Below, in pieces: positions 1-26,802 of a stretch of DNA of 64,000 bases (positions are counted from its first letter, which is position 1; each line of letters opens with the position of its first letter). The notes beneath the pieces were generated by a model. It worked only from the letters and a program-made list of their open reading frames with translations. It was not told the DNA's origin and did no database searches. This DNA comes from Pogonophryne albipinna (lineage: Eukaryota; Chordata; Actinopteri; Perciformes; Artedidraconidae), in assembly GCA_028583405.1 (NCBI GenBank), contig CM053251.1, positions 3,937,271 through 4,001,270 on the forward strand, in the 5' to 3' direction. The position numbers and the translations under genes are program-made.

Positions 1-159
1 CCACTGAAGTGCGATACTACCCAACTGGCTTTCTAACGGCCGATTGACTACCAGGACTTCCCCTTTGTCAAACCCAGACACTGAATCACATGTTCACTCA
101 GCATTAGGCAGGAAGACAACACTGAGCACGGCATGCAGGAGAAGTATTGAGCAGGGACG

Positions 160-249
160 ATGGCAATAATCCGGTTGAGGAGAAGCTTTTTACGGGCCAT
201 CTTACTTCATGAAGAAGATGATGTGTTTACTAGTTGCTCACCACCAAAG
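160..249 (+). CDS. Candidate alternative first coding exon (uncertain)
   Basis: An ATG in good initiation context (A at -3, G at +4) opens 30 codons that end exactly at a good donor (AAG followed by GTAATA). The exon ends in phase 0, which fits the phase-0 acceptor of the first clear arhgap12 exon at 3291. The 30 residues are basic and hydrophobic at the start (RLRRSFLRAILL) and match no domain I know. It could be an SH3-lacking first exon of arhgap12, but open frames of this size arise by chance, so I hold it only as a candidate. The usual SH3-coding exon of ARHGAP12 was not found in the window. Confidence 0.25.
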
Positions 250-1434
250 GTAATATCTTAACTTGTTTAATTATTGAGATTATCTTTAAAGCTGCGACTT
301 GCTTCACAGTGTACAGATTTGCACAATAGTGTTGCAGAGTGTTTCTGGTAAAAGCAGTCCGTTTGCTAAATGGCTTGACGGTTAAACTTGCAAAGAAAGT
401 TTCCCGGTTTTGTCGCTGACTTTCTTTCAAATGCCGTCTTCTTGTGTTTTTTCAAGTTTAATTAAGACACTGGTGAAGTATGTCACATATTCCTTCTTTG
501 CATATTCGTTGGGCTGCACAATTTTTTTTAAACGTTATCAAATTGCAAATAAGGACTCTGAATGAAATTGTGGAGCTGCAGAGAAACTGGGTTTTCTTAC
601 AGTATTCTTATTAAAGCTCCTTGTTACAGATCCTCCTTAAAAAAACGACACCAATATCATTTTATATATTTCTAAAGATGATGGAAAAAACCGTAATAAT
701 GATCATATCGTAATTGCAACACCGGTCAAAATGATCGTGTTTTGTTTTTTTCAAATCGTGCAGCTGTAGATTTGATGGGAATAATCTGAAAATGTGCTTA
801 TTTTGCATAAAGACACATTTAGAATACTGGTATATCAGTTCAGTATCATTCCCTATTTCCCCTCCCTATAGTACAACATATCACATCATGTTCATTCTAG
901 TATGTTAATCAATTATATGATAAAATGACCATCCCTCTTATATCAGAATTATGATATCAGCCATAATAATTGCAATTCTTGACGAATAATGCAGCCCCGT
1001 ATTTCCACACTTTCCACCTTTATTCAGCGGTTGTTGTGATGCTGTTTCTAGCAGCAAACGTCTTCATGGAGTGCGCTGATTATAGGATTCTCCGATGCAC
1101 CTCCAGCTGTTTGCTCGCCTCCTGCATATTTCATCCCTATTGATCCCCGTGTAATAAAAACATCACAGAGCCGGTGTTAGGAGCCTCGGGGCGCTGCCAT
1201 TATTTATGGCTCTGTGCCCTGCCGCTACGCAGAGAGGCAGCATGCATCTGTTGACTGCATCCGTCTCACGTCAGGGTTTCTGAAGAAGGATGCTCCGTCA
1301 TTACAGGCGGCTGGATTTACTACGACTGCTGCTCCACTGGATGCAGGAACCTTTAAATCAATAGTATTTCAATTCATACCCACATGCTCCATCCGTCAGC
1401 GGCCAACGTTACAGCGTGTTCTCCTATTTTACGG
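250..1434. other. No gene recognised; AT-rich non-coding
   Basis: Short frames only, none with splice signals and a recognisable product. Probably intron or upstream sequence of arhgap12. Confidence 0.5.
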
Positions 1435-1770
1435 CAGGGGCTCAGTCAGTAGGGGCTTGGACTGGGAGCTGTAGGGTCGCCGGTTCAAGTCCCCGAACAG
1501 ACCTAAATATGGAGTGTGGACTTCTACTTGGAGAGGTCCCAGTTCACCTCCTGCCCTGCCGTGGTGCCCTTGAGCAAGGCACCGGACACCCCCCTTCCCC
1601 CCTCACTCCCATTGCTCCCCGGGCGCTGTACAATAGCTGCCCACTGCTCCTAGCACTAGACTCCTGGTGCTAGGATGGGTTAAAAGCAGAGAACACATGT
1701 CACTGTGTGCTCTGTGTGTGTGACCATTAAAGAGGGTTTCATCACTTCTATTCTATTCTATCTATTCTAT
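1435..1770 (+). repeat. tRNA-derived SINE
   Basis: A tRNA-like head with an A-box-like GGCTCAGTCAGTAGG and a B box (GGTTCAAGTCC near 1482) is followed by a body containing the CCCTTGAGCAAGGCACC motif common in fish SINEs, then the GGTGCTAGGATGGGTTAAA block, and ends in a TTCTA-type simple tail (1746-1770). The short frames inside are not genes. The related block appears in antisense in the arhgap12 intron near 17.4 kb and its two copies. Confidence 0.7.
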
Positions 1771-3290
1771 ACGAACATTGGGTTTGTGGTTCGACATATT
1801 TCAAATCCTGTTTTGAATGAACATGTGAGCCTAGATTACATCTGAAAACACCAGGATTCAAAGAGCAATGGGAAGATTTCTCCTCTAAATTTGACATATA
1901 ATTCATTTTTTCTAGGTTTTGCAAAGGTAATGATGGACAAGGAGTTATTGTTTGCTGTCAATTTATATTGAAGCCTTTCGCTTTTATTAAAATAGTTAAC
2001 GCCGTTCATTAGAGATGATATGAGTGTCTTCAATCAATTGACAGAAAGTTGGTTTCATTGGCAACTATTTAGAAAATTGATTCGTTTTCAAGAAAGAAAG
2101 CCAAACCATTTGACGCTACTAGCTTTTCAAATGGGATATAACGTTGTTTTCTCTAGTCTTATATCATAATTAACAGAATACATTGACCAATAAAGTGTGA
2201 AGATGTATTTATAGGCTTTAGACAATGGAGACTTTGTACTGGCCAAATCATTCAGCGTTTTATCAAAGAAGTATTCGGTAGACTAATAATCAGTGAACAT
2301 AATCATCACCTGCAGATTTACCTTTCTTTGGTGTCAAGAAAACCGTAGGGATTATTTTCTTGTAGTGTACATGAACTCTGGGTCTTCAGGTACGAATTCT
2401 CTTTTGGGTTAAACACATTTCTTTCACAGTTAATGTTCATTAATGTGCAAAGTATGTCCATAGCTGCAATTTGTGTACAGCATTAATATTACACGTAATA
2501 AAGTCAGGCCCCATTGAAAGAGGTGCCTCTGTGTTTAACAGTGGACTTCCTGTCTGTAGAAAGCATTTCCTCAGTTCTTCTCTCCCAGCGTCCGTCCTGC
2601 TAAATCCTCTTGATATTCAGTTTCACTTCCTTTTTTCTACCTGACTTCGTGCCACTCTCAGTTAAACAACAACACTTCCTTCCCTCTCCTCGGCCGCATC
2701 TCCTTCATTCGACGCTCTGCTCATCGGTGGTCGACAGTGCTTATGTCAGCTTTAAATACATATCGTTTTCTGGCATTCAACCCATTTCCTTTTAGGATTC
2801 AACGCCACTCAATACTGCAAATATTAGGAGATTGATTGAAGTGTGTGATGCCTGGTTTTTAAGGTGTGAGTACCAATGTGCAATGAATACTTTTTGTTTT
2901 ACAATTAACTGCTGATGCTCCACTACCTAAGACTGTTCACTGTTTTGAGGACTTTGGTAATGTTAATACTGGCTGCTACTCACTTACGTTTATATGATCA
3001 CTTGTTTTTATTCTGCTGTTACTTTCGATGCATATTGTATACATGTGTGCTTGCCTCTTTATTTAATATGTTATTCTACTCACTTACGTTTGCTTTCTAT
3101 CTGTACTGCCCTTGTGCTGTTTCAATGTAAACGTCCCCGCTGTGGTTGGAAAAAGTGTTTCTCTCTCTGATGTGCAGCTGTTGAACCACATTCTGAACGC
3201 TGTGCATTTCGCTCTCTGTCGAGGAACTTTCCCCTGATGATATAACAGACTGGAATCTACTCACAGCTCCACTTCCTTGTCTCTCTTCAG
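1771..3290. other. No gene recognised; likely arhgap12 intron
   Basis: No coding exon with plausible splice sites was found up to the acceptor at 3289-3290. There is no large repeat that I recognise. Confidence 0.5.
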
Positions 3291-18989
<15,699 letters not shown>

Positions 18990-20541
18990 AGAGAGACGCT
19001 GGAGGACGAGCCTCTTGTTTTTCTCTCTCACTCTCCCAACGCAGAGCTCTTCCTAACCCAGCGTGGCCCTGCCGAACACAGCCTGGCTCGGATCGGCTCA
19101 GCTTCTCTTCATCTCAAATTGTAGTCCCTGGCTTTCTCCTCTCGTACAACCTCCGGACCAAAGCTACGCAAATGTGTCATAAACCAAACCATAGATGTAT
19201 CTAACTAGCGACCAAGAAACAGGTTTGCACCTTTCAGTATCTCATGTTCTCCTGCAGCTGCGTTTGTGCCACTTTACTGCAGTAGTTGGCATCCAAATGT
19301 CCGACACTGGATTCCTAATACAGCGCCATAAACGCCTCGTCTACTGCACAGAGACCAAAGCATCAGTTGGCTGGAAGTAAGAAGGAGGCGTCAGTATTGG
19401 AGGTTGGAGACTGGACTGTATTGTATAACCTGTCACCACTCCTGTAAGAACCACACTGGGGAACCAAGAGAAGGAACTGCTGTGCTTGGCTTTAGACGTT
19501 TAGACACTAAGAGAAGCAACGTGGAGAAGAAGGGACGGAACGCTTTTATTTAGGAATGATATGAACATTTACTGCCCTTTCCGTTCAGTTCTCCCTTTGT
19601 CTTTCCTTTTATTTGAGCAGGAATGCTTCACCATCAAAATGACCACTTGTATATCAAATTACTCGACACGTGTTTTCTTAGGTTTTTGAAGATGTCGTTT
19701 TTCTTGTATCCCTCTACGGTAAGAAGAATTCAAAAAACTGTTTGATGAATTGACGTAAATTGGGACGTATTTTAAACACTTTATTTAAAAGCTCTCACAT
19801 TTTGTGCAGTAAAGCTCAATTATCCCGTCACATGCTAGCTTTTTATAAAACCTTATATTATAAAAGACATCAAAGTTTCACTTTTGAGCATTATTTGACC
19901 CTCCGTGAGACTAGTCATGTGGAAGTGCTTTAAATAGTAAGCTCTTAATGAAGAATTCAAGATAACATGGTGAATAATTGTCATTCCTTTAAACGTTCCC
20001 CTTCTGCCTCTTTCCATCTCTCTCTTTGTTCTTCTTCCTGTATTCCTGAAACACTGGACCAGGGTCCTCTGAACACATGAGAGGCTTTCACTCTGTAATA
20101 TATCTGCACGCCGCCTTCTCCATTTGGCTTTATGAACAAATCACCTTGCAGCAGCCAGAACTTGAAAAACAAATGGTACTCAGCTGTGTCTTTCCTTGAC
20201 TCGTGGATATTAAATGTTAAGGCCGACCGTCTTTGAACCATGATTCCATTGATACATCTGTACAGTGTTTGTGTGTGTGCATGTGGACGAGGGGGGGGTG
20301 GACGGATGAATGGACTCGATGACAATATATTGTACAAATAGTGAATATAAATATGTATGCTTGGAATGTTAAAGAATATGATAAGAGGGAGAAATCACTA
20401 TTGTTGTGATCGTTGTGAGACCAACAGAGGAATAAAGTTCTGAAGTGGGGACGTGGAGGTTTACCTGAGGTTCAGGTAAATGAAAGATTGTTTGAATGTA
20501 ACTTTGGAGAGTAACTGTTGGCTTTACCAAACTGGAATAAA
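18990..20541 (+). terminator. arhgap12: arhgap12 3' UTR with two poly(A) signals
   Basis: After the TAG at 18987-18989 there is no further exon. AATAAA occurs at 20431-20436 and 20536-20541, the second being a plausible end for a 3' UTR of about 1.55 kb. The same region is copied in units 2 and 3 (ending near 31.6 and 41.4 kb). Confidence 0.65.
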
Positions 20542-22170
20542 GACCTCTGATAAGAGATATTTCCAAAGGAGATATGTGTTGTTCTTTTACTTATGCAAAC
20601 ATTTACATCTGCGTTACATAAGCTCTATGTAATTCAGTGTGAGGATCAAGAAGGTGACTTGTCTGATGATCATGCCTGTTCAAATATCTGCATGCTTCTC
20701 CTGTATTTAATCCTTTATAGCTCACAATTTAAAAAAAAAACATAAGGGACAAGACACAACATACAATATAGGTCAAACCTTTACAACTTCTACTTTCACG
20801 ATTGATTTAGAAAGCAGAAGTTTATAGATATGTTTTAGTTTTTATAATTGACATACACTGTAGTCACATTGTAATCTTGTAAGTCAGTAGGTCAAAAGTC
20901 TCAGTAACATCTTGACTTCATATTTGATAAATTACACTATATATCTCATATCTGACTTCCCATTCAATATATTAGATTTATTTGACATTTTCCCTAAATT
21001 GTATTCATCTGTCAGTAATGTCAGACAACTGTCAGAAACGTCCCCCAGTATCTAGTGATATTTGTGTCATAAATATGAAGAATATATCGTGATGCAAAGA
21101 ACAGACCATATCTTTCAGTGGGCTTTGTGTGCTATGACAACACACTTGTTATGGCTTTACATGTTGTGTTTCCATAAAGACAGATCTGAGATAGCCTGAG
21201 GGTAGAGTGATTACATTAGTAATTATTTTATGAGCCACTGCCTATCTTAATTATGTGCCAATGCTTGGATGGACCAGCATGCACAACGAGGTCCTAAAAC
21301 AGGTAGGCCTACTTAGAAGTGGATACAGCCTAAATAAGTCACATTCACCTTTGCTCTTCGTGCTAATGAGTTCCAGGTACACTTTTTGAGGGGTGTTTCT
21401 CTTCCTCTTAGCCACAGAAAATAAATCCTTGGAACATTTTTCTTTTTTAATTCCAATGGTTTGGTGAATAGCAGTGGGTGTGTGTTGTCTTGTGGCTGAA
21501 ATTAGGCTATAAAGCTTGTGTCAAAAAACGTCAGCAAGATGGGTGCATGCAGAGATCCTCGGGCTGCAAGAAATATGGATTTGAACTAGGAATACTTTTT
21601 TATGTGCTTATACTTCTAAGATACAAGTAGGTCTACAGTATGGGCACTTCCAAAAAGAGATTTTCAACATTGCTGATCCACAAAGCCTGTCATTTCTTTC
21701 AACTCATCAAGTGCAGGTTTTTTAATAAGTGTTTACGTTTTTCTCCCGAGTTTAGAAACAAGAAAGAGTAAAATACGAAACCAGTAAACTTGAATAAGAA
21801 CACAAAAATTAATCGGACGTGTCTGAGTGTAAAAAAAAAAAGGCAAAATATCAATCTTCTGTGTTGCTTCAACGGTTAGCTTAAACTGCTAATGTGCCAG
21901 TGTTAATCTTACTGGGTTACCACGGTAGCCAGTTTGAAAGCCAGACTATTTAGGCAAAGTTTGCCAAAATATGAACTGATATTTGTAATATAACGAGTAT
22001 ACGGAACCGTAGACCAACCTACGTGGATTTTTTTTACATTGGGTATTTATTTGTTTCACCATAATGGGTAAGTGTTGGAGTAGCATCGTAGCTAATGGCT
22101 GCTAACTGTTGGTAACTGTTGGTAACTAACCGTTGGTAGCTAACGGCGGCTAACCGTTATTAGTGTGAAT
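20542..22170. other. Intergenic spacer; no gene recognised
   Basis: AT-rich sequence without a convincing coding frame. It is shared with unit 3 (about 41.4-42.76 kb) but mostly deleted from unit 2. Small direct repeats of GTTGGTAACT and GGCTAACCGTTA type occur at 22085-22160. Confidence 0.6.
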
Positions 22171-23549
22171 GCTGTGCCCTCGCCATAAAACACAATGTCG
22201 CTGTAACTCCAATTGACACGGTCCGATCGTCCTCCAATCTTCACTTGTATATCACCGGCCATTGGCCAACAGCTCTACGTCAAATCTGACATCTCACCAT
22301 ATGCCGTTTCCATGGAAACACATCCCTCGCCAAAAAACACGATGTTGTCGTAATGCCTATGAAAAGTGTCAAAACAGCACCAGACTTCAGATAATGGTTA
22401 ATGGTCCAGGCAGCCCTCAACATGTCTATGTGCCAATAGTGAGTTTTCCTCAAAAGCTGTTGCCATGGCAAAGCATCCCTTGTGGTGAACACCTATAATA
22501 CACTGGGTTACATAATCCACACATGGAACTACAGTGGGGGGTATTGTTTCCACACGGACATGTATGTGGTTCTCTATATATATTGTGTGCCCTCCTGTCT
22601 TCTCTCTCTTCTTCCCGGGCTGCGACCCAACAACATCTCTATTTGTGCTCCGCAATAAAGTCCCCTTTTACACCATCATTGCACCGCCTCCGACTCCCTA
22701 TCTCCCGGCACTACACCCTCGCCATAAAACACAATATTGCTATAACTCCTATGAAAATGGTCAAAAAGTGCTCAAACTTCACATGTGTGCTAACAGTCCA
22801 GCCGTGAAGACATCTACGTGACAATTTTGAGATTTCTTCAAATGTCGTTGCCATAGCAACACAATGCTCACCATGAAACATGGTTTTCTCATAACTTCAG
22901 TGAAAATGCTCCAAACGGCCCAAAACGTCACAGGTTTGGTAACGATGCAGCCATCAACACATCTAAGCGTATTATTGGGTTTCATCAAATGCCGTTGCCA
23001 TGGCGACAGATCACTCGCCATCAAGTTAGTTCAAAAGATTGCAGTTCAAATATTCTGCTGCTTTTCCAAGCCTTTTTAATTTATTTTATCCTCTTAATAG
23101 ACATTCATTCACGACTACGTACATCTGATATCTAACTCCTTCAGCCTACTTTCAGCTGCAGAAACCATTCAACTATTAACTTATTCAGCTATTTCAAGAC
23201 ATTGAGGCTATACATTTTGTTTTTTATACCTTTTTTTAAACCTTTTCTTTTAAATATTAAGCTTCTTCACTATTTTTCCTTCTCTTCCAGTTTAACATTT
23301 CACTTTCAAGTTTTCAACAAAGTCATTGCAATGCATTTGAGCTGTAACAATTTTGATTCAAATCATTTCACTTTTCTGCATTTCTCCGCTAAGTTCAGCA
23401 ACACACTGACTTGGTCTCTGTAGCTAAAAGCAGCTACCATTCAACTAATAACATATTCAGCTTTTTCTGCATTTTCAACTAAATTCAGCCACAAATGTTC
23501 ACAGTTTACAGCATTCACACGCATTTTCAGCAGGAAATGCATTTTCTAG
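22170..23549 (+). mobile_element. Helentron-like element, plus orientation, 3' part (unit 1)
   Basis: Inverted relative of the 13.3-15.4 kb element: the X-box-like monomers recur at 22306, 22459, 22847 and 22994, followed by shared sequence (TATTCTGCTGCTTTTCCAAG) and the 3' end. The end has hairpin stems 23521-23528 and 23533-23540 with loop AGCA, then CTAG at 23546-23549 followed by T. The left boundary is not resolved. A solo LTR interrupts the monomer array. Confidence 0.5.
22481..22715. mobile_element. Solo LTR of a Gypsy-like retrotransposon, 4-bp TSD
   Basis: The 235-bp LTR begins TGTGGTGAACACC and ends GGCACTACA (TG...CA). It is flanked by CCCT at 22477-22480 and 22716-22719. Removing it restores the CATCCCTCGCCA word seen intact at about 22321-22332 and restores the ~150-bp monomer spacing. 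It contains a TATATA stretch and an AATAAA before the end. No coding region remains. Confidence 0.78.
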
Positions 23550-23659
23550 TTATACTACTCCAACTACTACTACTTCTAATACAACTACTGTTGTATGTAC
23601 TTACTGTACATTCAACTATTAAATCAATCAGCTATTTCAGGACATTGAGGCTATACATG

Positions 23660-23717
23660 TACAGTAGAGGAAATAAGTATTTGATCCCCTGCAGAATTTG
23701 TAAGTTTACCCACTTAT
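23660..23717 (+). mobile_element. Tc1/mariner terminal repeat fragment upstream of TRIM-A
   Basis: The word GAAATAAGTATTTGATCCCC and the following GTAAGTTTACCCACTTA are typical of a fish Tc1-like terminal inverted repeat. Only this ~58-bp end is present, about 350 bp upstream of the TRIM start. Copies lie at 33417-33474 and 44745-44802. Confidence 0.6.
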
Positions 23718-24028
23718 TTTACAACTAAAAGCTCTCTTCAAATGTAGAGCAGGTTGTAGCGAGGCTCCGTTTGTAAATGAGGAAACAGGTCAGAGTGTCA
23801 GCGCTGCTCCTCCTCCTAGAATGAGTCAGTGTTTGATAAGCCCTCCCTCTTCTTCCTGCTCTCAGACACAGCCAGCTCCACTCTGTATTTCCTGGTTCCT
23901 CCCCTTTAGATCCACACTGAGTAGGATGGGTGTAACCAACACGTGGGTAAAGTACAAGAGCTGATAGGCCACATTCACTGCACACACACATGCTGTTCAG
24001 ATCACAGCTCACATAGTTTCAGGTTTCA

Positions 24029-24038
24029 GGAAGTGAAA
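24029..24038 (+). promoter_or_regulatory. ETS/IRF composite-like site in TRIM leader
   Basis: GGAAGTGAAA fits the EICE pattern GGAANNGAAA (PU.1 with IRF4/8). It lies 30 bp before the ATG, next to AGTTTCAGGTTTC, a near-ISRE with one extra spacer base. Identical words occur at 33786-33795 and 45114-45123. The short length makes chance possible. Confidence 0.35.
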
Positions 24039-24067
24039 CTCAGACACCGCTGCCACTGAGAGGAGAA

Positions 24068-25726
24068 ATGGCGCAGAAAGGAGTTCAGCTGGACCGGGAA
24101 ACCTTCTCTTGTTCGATCTGTCTGGATCTACTGAAGGATCCTGTGGCTATTCCCTGTGGACACAGCTACTGCATGAAGTGTATTAAAGGCTTCTGGGATG
24201 GAGAGGATGAGAAGAAGATCCACAGCTGCCCTCAGTGTAGGCAGAGCTTCACACCGAGGCCTGTCCTGCTGAAAAACACCATGTTAGCAGCTTTAGTGGA
24301 GGAGCTGAAGAAGACTGGACTCCAAGCTGCTCCTGCTGACCTCTGCTATGCTGGAGCTGAAGATGTGGCCTGTGATGTCTGCACTGGGAGGAAACTGAGA
24401 GCCTGTAAGTCCTGCCTCGCATGCCTGGCCTCTTATTGTGACAAACACCTCCAGCCTCATTATGACGTAGCTCCATTAAAGAAACACAAGCTGGTGGAGC
24501 CCTCCAAGAAGCTCCAGGAGAACATCTGCTCTCGTCACGACGAGGTGATGAAGATGTTCTGCCGCACTGATCAGCAGTGTATCTGTTATCTCTGCTCTGT
24601 GGACGAACACAAAGGCCACGACACGGTGTCAGCTGCAGCAGAGAGGACTGAGAGGCAGAGAGAGCTGGAGGGGAGTCGATTAAACATCCAGCAGAGAATC
24701 CAGGACAGAGAGAAGGAGGTGAAGCTGCTTCAGCAGGAGGTGGAGGCCGTCAATGGCTCTGCTGATAAAGCAGTGGAGGACAGTGAGAAGACGTTCACTG
24801 AGCTGATCCGTCTCATGGAGAAAAGAAACTCTGATGTGAAGCAGCAGGTCAGATCCCAGCAGAAGAGAGAAGTGAGTCGAGTCAGAGAGCTCCAGGAGAA
24901 GCTGGAGCAGGAGATGGCTGAGCTGAAGAGGAGAGACGCTGAGCTGAAGCTGCTGTCTCACACAGAGGATCACAACCAGTTTCTGCTCAGCTACCCCTCA
25001 CTGCCAGCCCTCAGTGAAGCTACACACTCCTCCAGCATCAACATCCGTCCTCTGAGCTACTTTGAGGACGTGACGGCGGCCCTGTCAGCAGTCAGAGACA
25101 AACTACAGGACGTCCTGAGAGAGGAATGGACAAACGTCTCACCGACTGAAGTGGATGTTTTACTGTCAGCAGCAGAGCCCACCACCAGAGCTGGGTTCTT
25201 AGAATATTCACAGGAGATCACACTGGATCCAAACACAGCACACACACGGCTGGTATTATCTGAGGGGGGCAGAAAAGCAACATTCATGGGACAACAACAG
25301 TCTTATTCTAGTCACCCAGACAGATTCACTGATTATTCTCAGGTCCTGAGTAGAGAGAGTCTGACTGGACGTTGTTACTGGGAGGTGGAATGGAGAGGGG
25401 GAGGAGTTTCTGTAGCAGTCACATACAAGAATATCATCAGAGCAGGGGGTGAAAGTAGATTTGGACTCAATGACAAATCTTGGTCCTTAGATTGTAACCA
25501 AAACAGTTATTTATTTCATCACAACAGCATCTACACTCCCGTCTCAGGTCCTCTGTCCTCCAGAGTAGGAGTGTACCTGGATCACAGAGCAGGTATTCTG
25601 TCCTTCTACAGCATCTCTGAAACCATGACTCTCCTCCACAGAGTCCAGACCACATTCACTCAGCCGCTACATGCTGGAGTTTGGGTTTATGGTGGAACCA
25701 CAGCTGAGTTTTGTAAACTGAAATAG
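24068..25726 (+). CDS. TRIM-A: TRIM16/25-like RING-B-box-coiled coil-B30.2 E3 ligase
   Basis: Single-exon frame of 552 residues. The RING is complete: C15, C18, C30, H32, C35, C38, C54, C57. Two B-boxes follow (about 102-140 and 154-184; C154, H157, C165, C173, C176 and H184 visible), then a charged coiled coil (about 190-315) and a PRY/SPRY (B30.2) domain (about 350-552) ending in CKLK. Length and order are those of fish TRIM16/TRIM25-like proteins, which are RING ubiquitin ligases often tied to antiviral signalling (family knowledge). I chose the MAQKG start because it is shared by all three copies, and because a 1-bp indel in the leader breaks any upstream frame. Compared with TRIM-C, most changes fall in the PRY/SPRY. 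Confidence 0.95.
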   Translation: MAQKGVQLDRETFSCSICLDLLKDPVAIPCGHSYCMKCIKGFWDGEDEKKIHSCPQCRQSFTPRPVLLKNTMLAALVEELKKTGLQAAPADLCYAGAEDVACDVCTGRKLRACKSCLACLASYCDKHLQPHYDVAPLKKHKLVEPSKKLQENICSRHDEVMKMFCRTDQQCICYLCSVDEHKGHDTVSAAAERTERQRELEGSRLNIQQRIQDREKEVKLLQQEVEAVNGSADKAVEDSEKTFTELIRLMEKRNSDVKQQVRSQQKREVSRVRELQEKLEQEMAELKRRDAELKLLSHTEDHNQFLLSYPSLPALSEATHSSSINIRPLSYFEDVTAALSAVRDKLQDVLREEWTNVSPTEVDVLLSAAEPTTRAGFLEYSQEITLDPNTAHTRLVLSEGGRKATFMGQQQSYSSHPDRFTDYSQVLSRESLTGRCYWEVEWRGGGVSVAVTYKNIIRAGGESRFGLNDKSWSLDCNQNSYLFHHNSIYTPVSGPLSSRVGVYLDHRAGILSFYSISETMTLLHRVQTTFTQPLHAGVWVYGGTTAEFCKLK

Positions 25727-26594
25727 CCTGAAGTCATTTGAGGAACTCTTCTACTTCTTAAACTCATTGTGTCCATCATTGTTGCTGAGAGCTGATTGTT
25801 CATGTCTTCACTGCACAGAGATCAGCTGTCAATCAAACATTATGGGATGTGCTTTAACATCTTCTCATGAGTTGTTCTGTAGATGTTGGAGTTTCTTTAG
25901 GCGGCGCTCCTTCCTGTGTCTGTTTAGCCATGGAGGCTGTCACTGCTCAGGAGGATTTCTGTTAACCTCAACTCATATTTCTCTGCATGGAAATGTAAAC
26001 TTTGCTCTAAATATGTGTTGAATATCGATATTGATGTATTTGTATGTTGTTGTTTCTCTTGTAAAGCAAGAGAGAGAGAAAGCACCAGAGCTTCTTTCAT
26101 TGTAGATATTTTATTCTGCCCACTTTCTCAACAGACATTTATAATCACATGTATTATTTTGACAGATTATATATTATTGTTGTTCCCAAATTAAATAACA
26201 AATGAGTTCCCAGATGGTTTTAACACTTATTTCATCATTAAATGTTTATTTTAAATGATATTACTTCCTGTCATGATCATAATCAATAAGTCAATCATTT
26301 ATTATTCTCCTGTCAATAGCTTAGAGTCTTTGCTTGGGAAATACATTGTATAATATTACAGTTATTGTTTTGCAGACTAATTGTTGTTGTTGTTGTTGTT
26401 GTCCAAATAGAAAGTGGGTTCTCTGATGTTTTATAGAACATTAATTATCATGATAATAATCAGCAAGTAAATCATTTCTGATTCTGTTTGAAATAGCTGA
26501 GATTCTGATTGTGTGGATGAAGTGAATCTGATCATGAAATCATTGAACAGACTTTACTGATGGGATGTGTGATCAAATTAAATGTTTGGATCTT

Positions 26595-26600
26595 AATAAA
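26595..26600 (+). terminator. Poly(A) signal of TRIM-A
   Basis: AATAAA about 870 bp after the stop codon, followed by T-rich sequence. The same signal is at 36365-36370 and 47675-47680 in the other units. Sequence between the stop and this point shows no other gene. Confidence 0.6.
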
Positions 26601-26649
26601 GGTTTGTCTTTCAAAAATAAAAAAGGATGTTCTTCTTGTATAATGTCCA

Positions 26650-26802
26650 AGCTGCCATAACATTTAACAATTTTCATTCAAATGATTTCACTTTTCTACA
26701 TTTCTCCGCTAAGTTCAGCAGTTTGTAGCTAAAAGCAGTCACCATTCAACTGTTACAATATTCAGCTTTTTCTGCATTTTCAGCCGGAAATGCATTTTCT
26801 AG
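26650..26802 (+). mobile_element. Helentron-like 3' end downstream of TRIM-A
   Basis: About 150 bp homologous to 23310-23549 in the same orientation (shared TTTCTCCGCTAAGTTCAGCA). It ends with hairpin stems 26774-26781 and 26786-26793, loop AGCC, and CTAG at 26799-26802 followed by T. TRIM-A is thus flanked by two direct copies of this end. Confidence 0.5.

Noticed and set aside
1480..1495. tRNA gene suggested by B-box GGTTCAAGTCC
   Set aside because: No cloverleaf with proper arms, and a SINE body and tail follow; the same holds for 52932 and 53165.
20023..20337. 118-codon minus-strand frame in the arhgap12 3' UTR, present in all units
   Set aside because: Conserved only because the units are recent duplicates; no domain and antisense to a UTR.
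24680..24973. Leu/Gln-rich minus-strand frames inside the TRIM genes
   Set aside because: Antisense of the coiled-coil coding sequence; no independent support.
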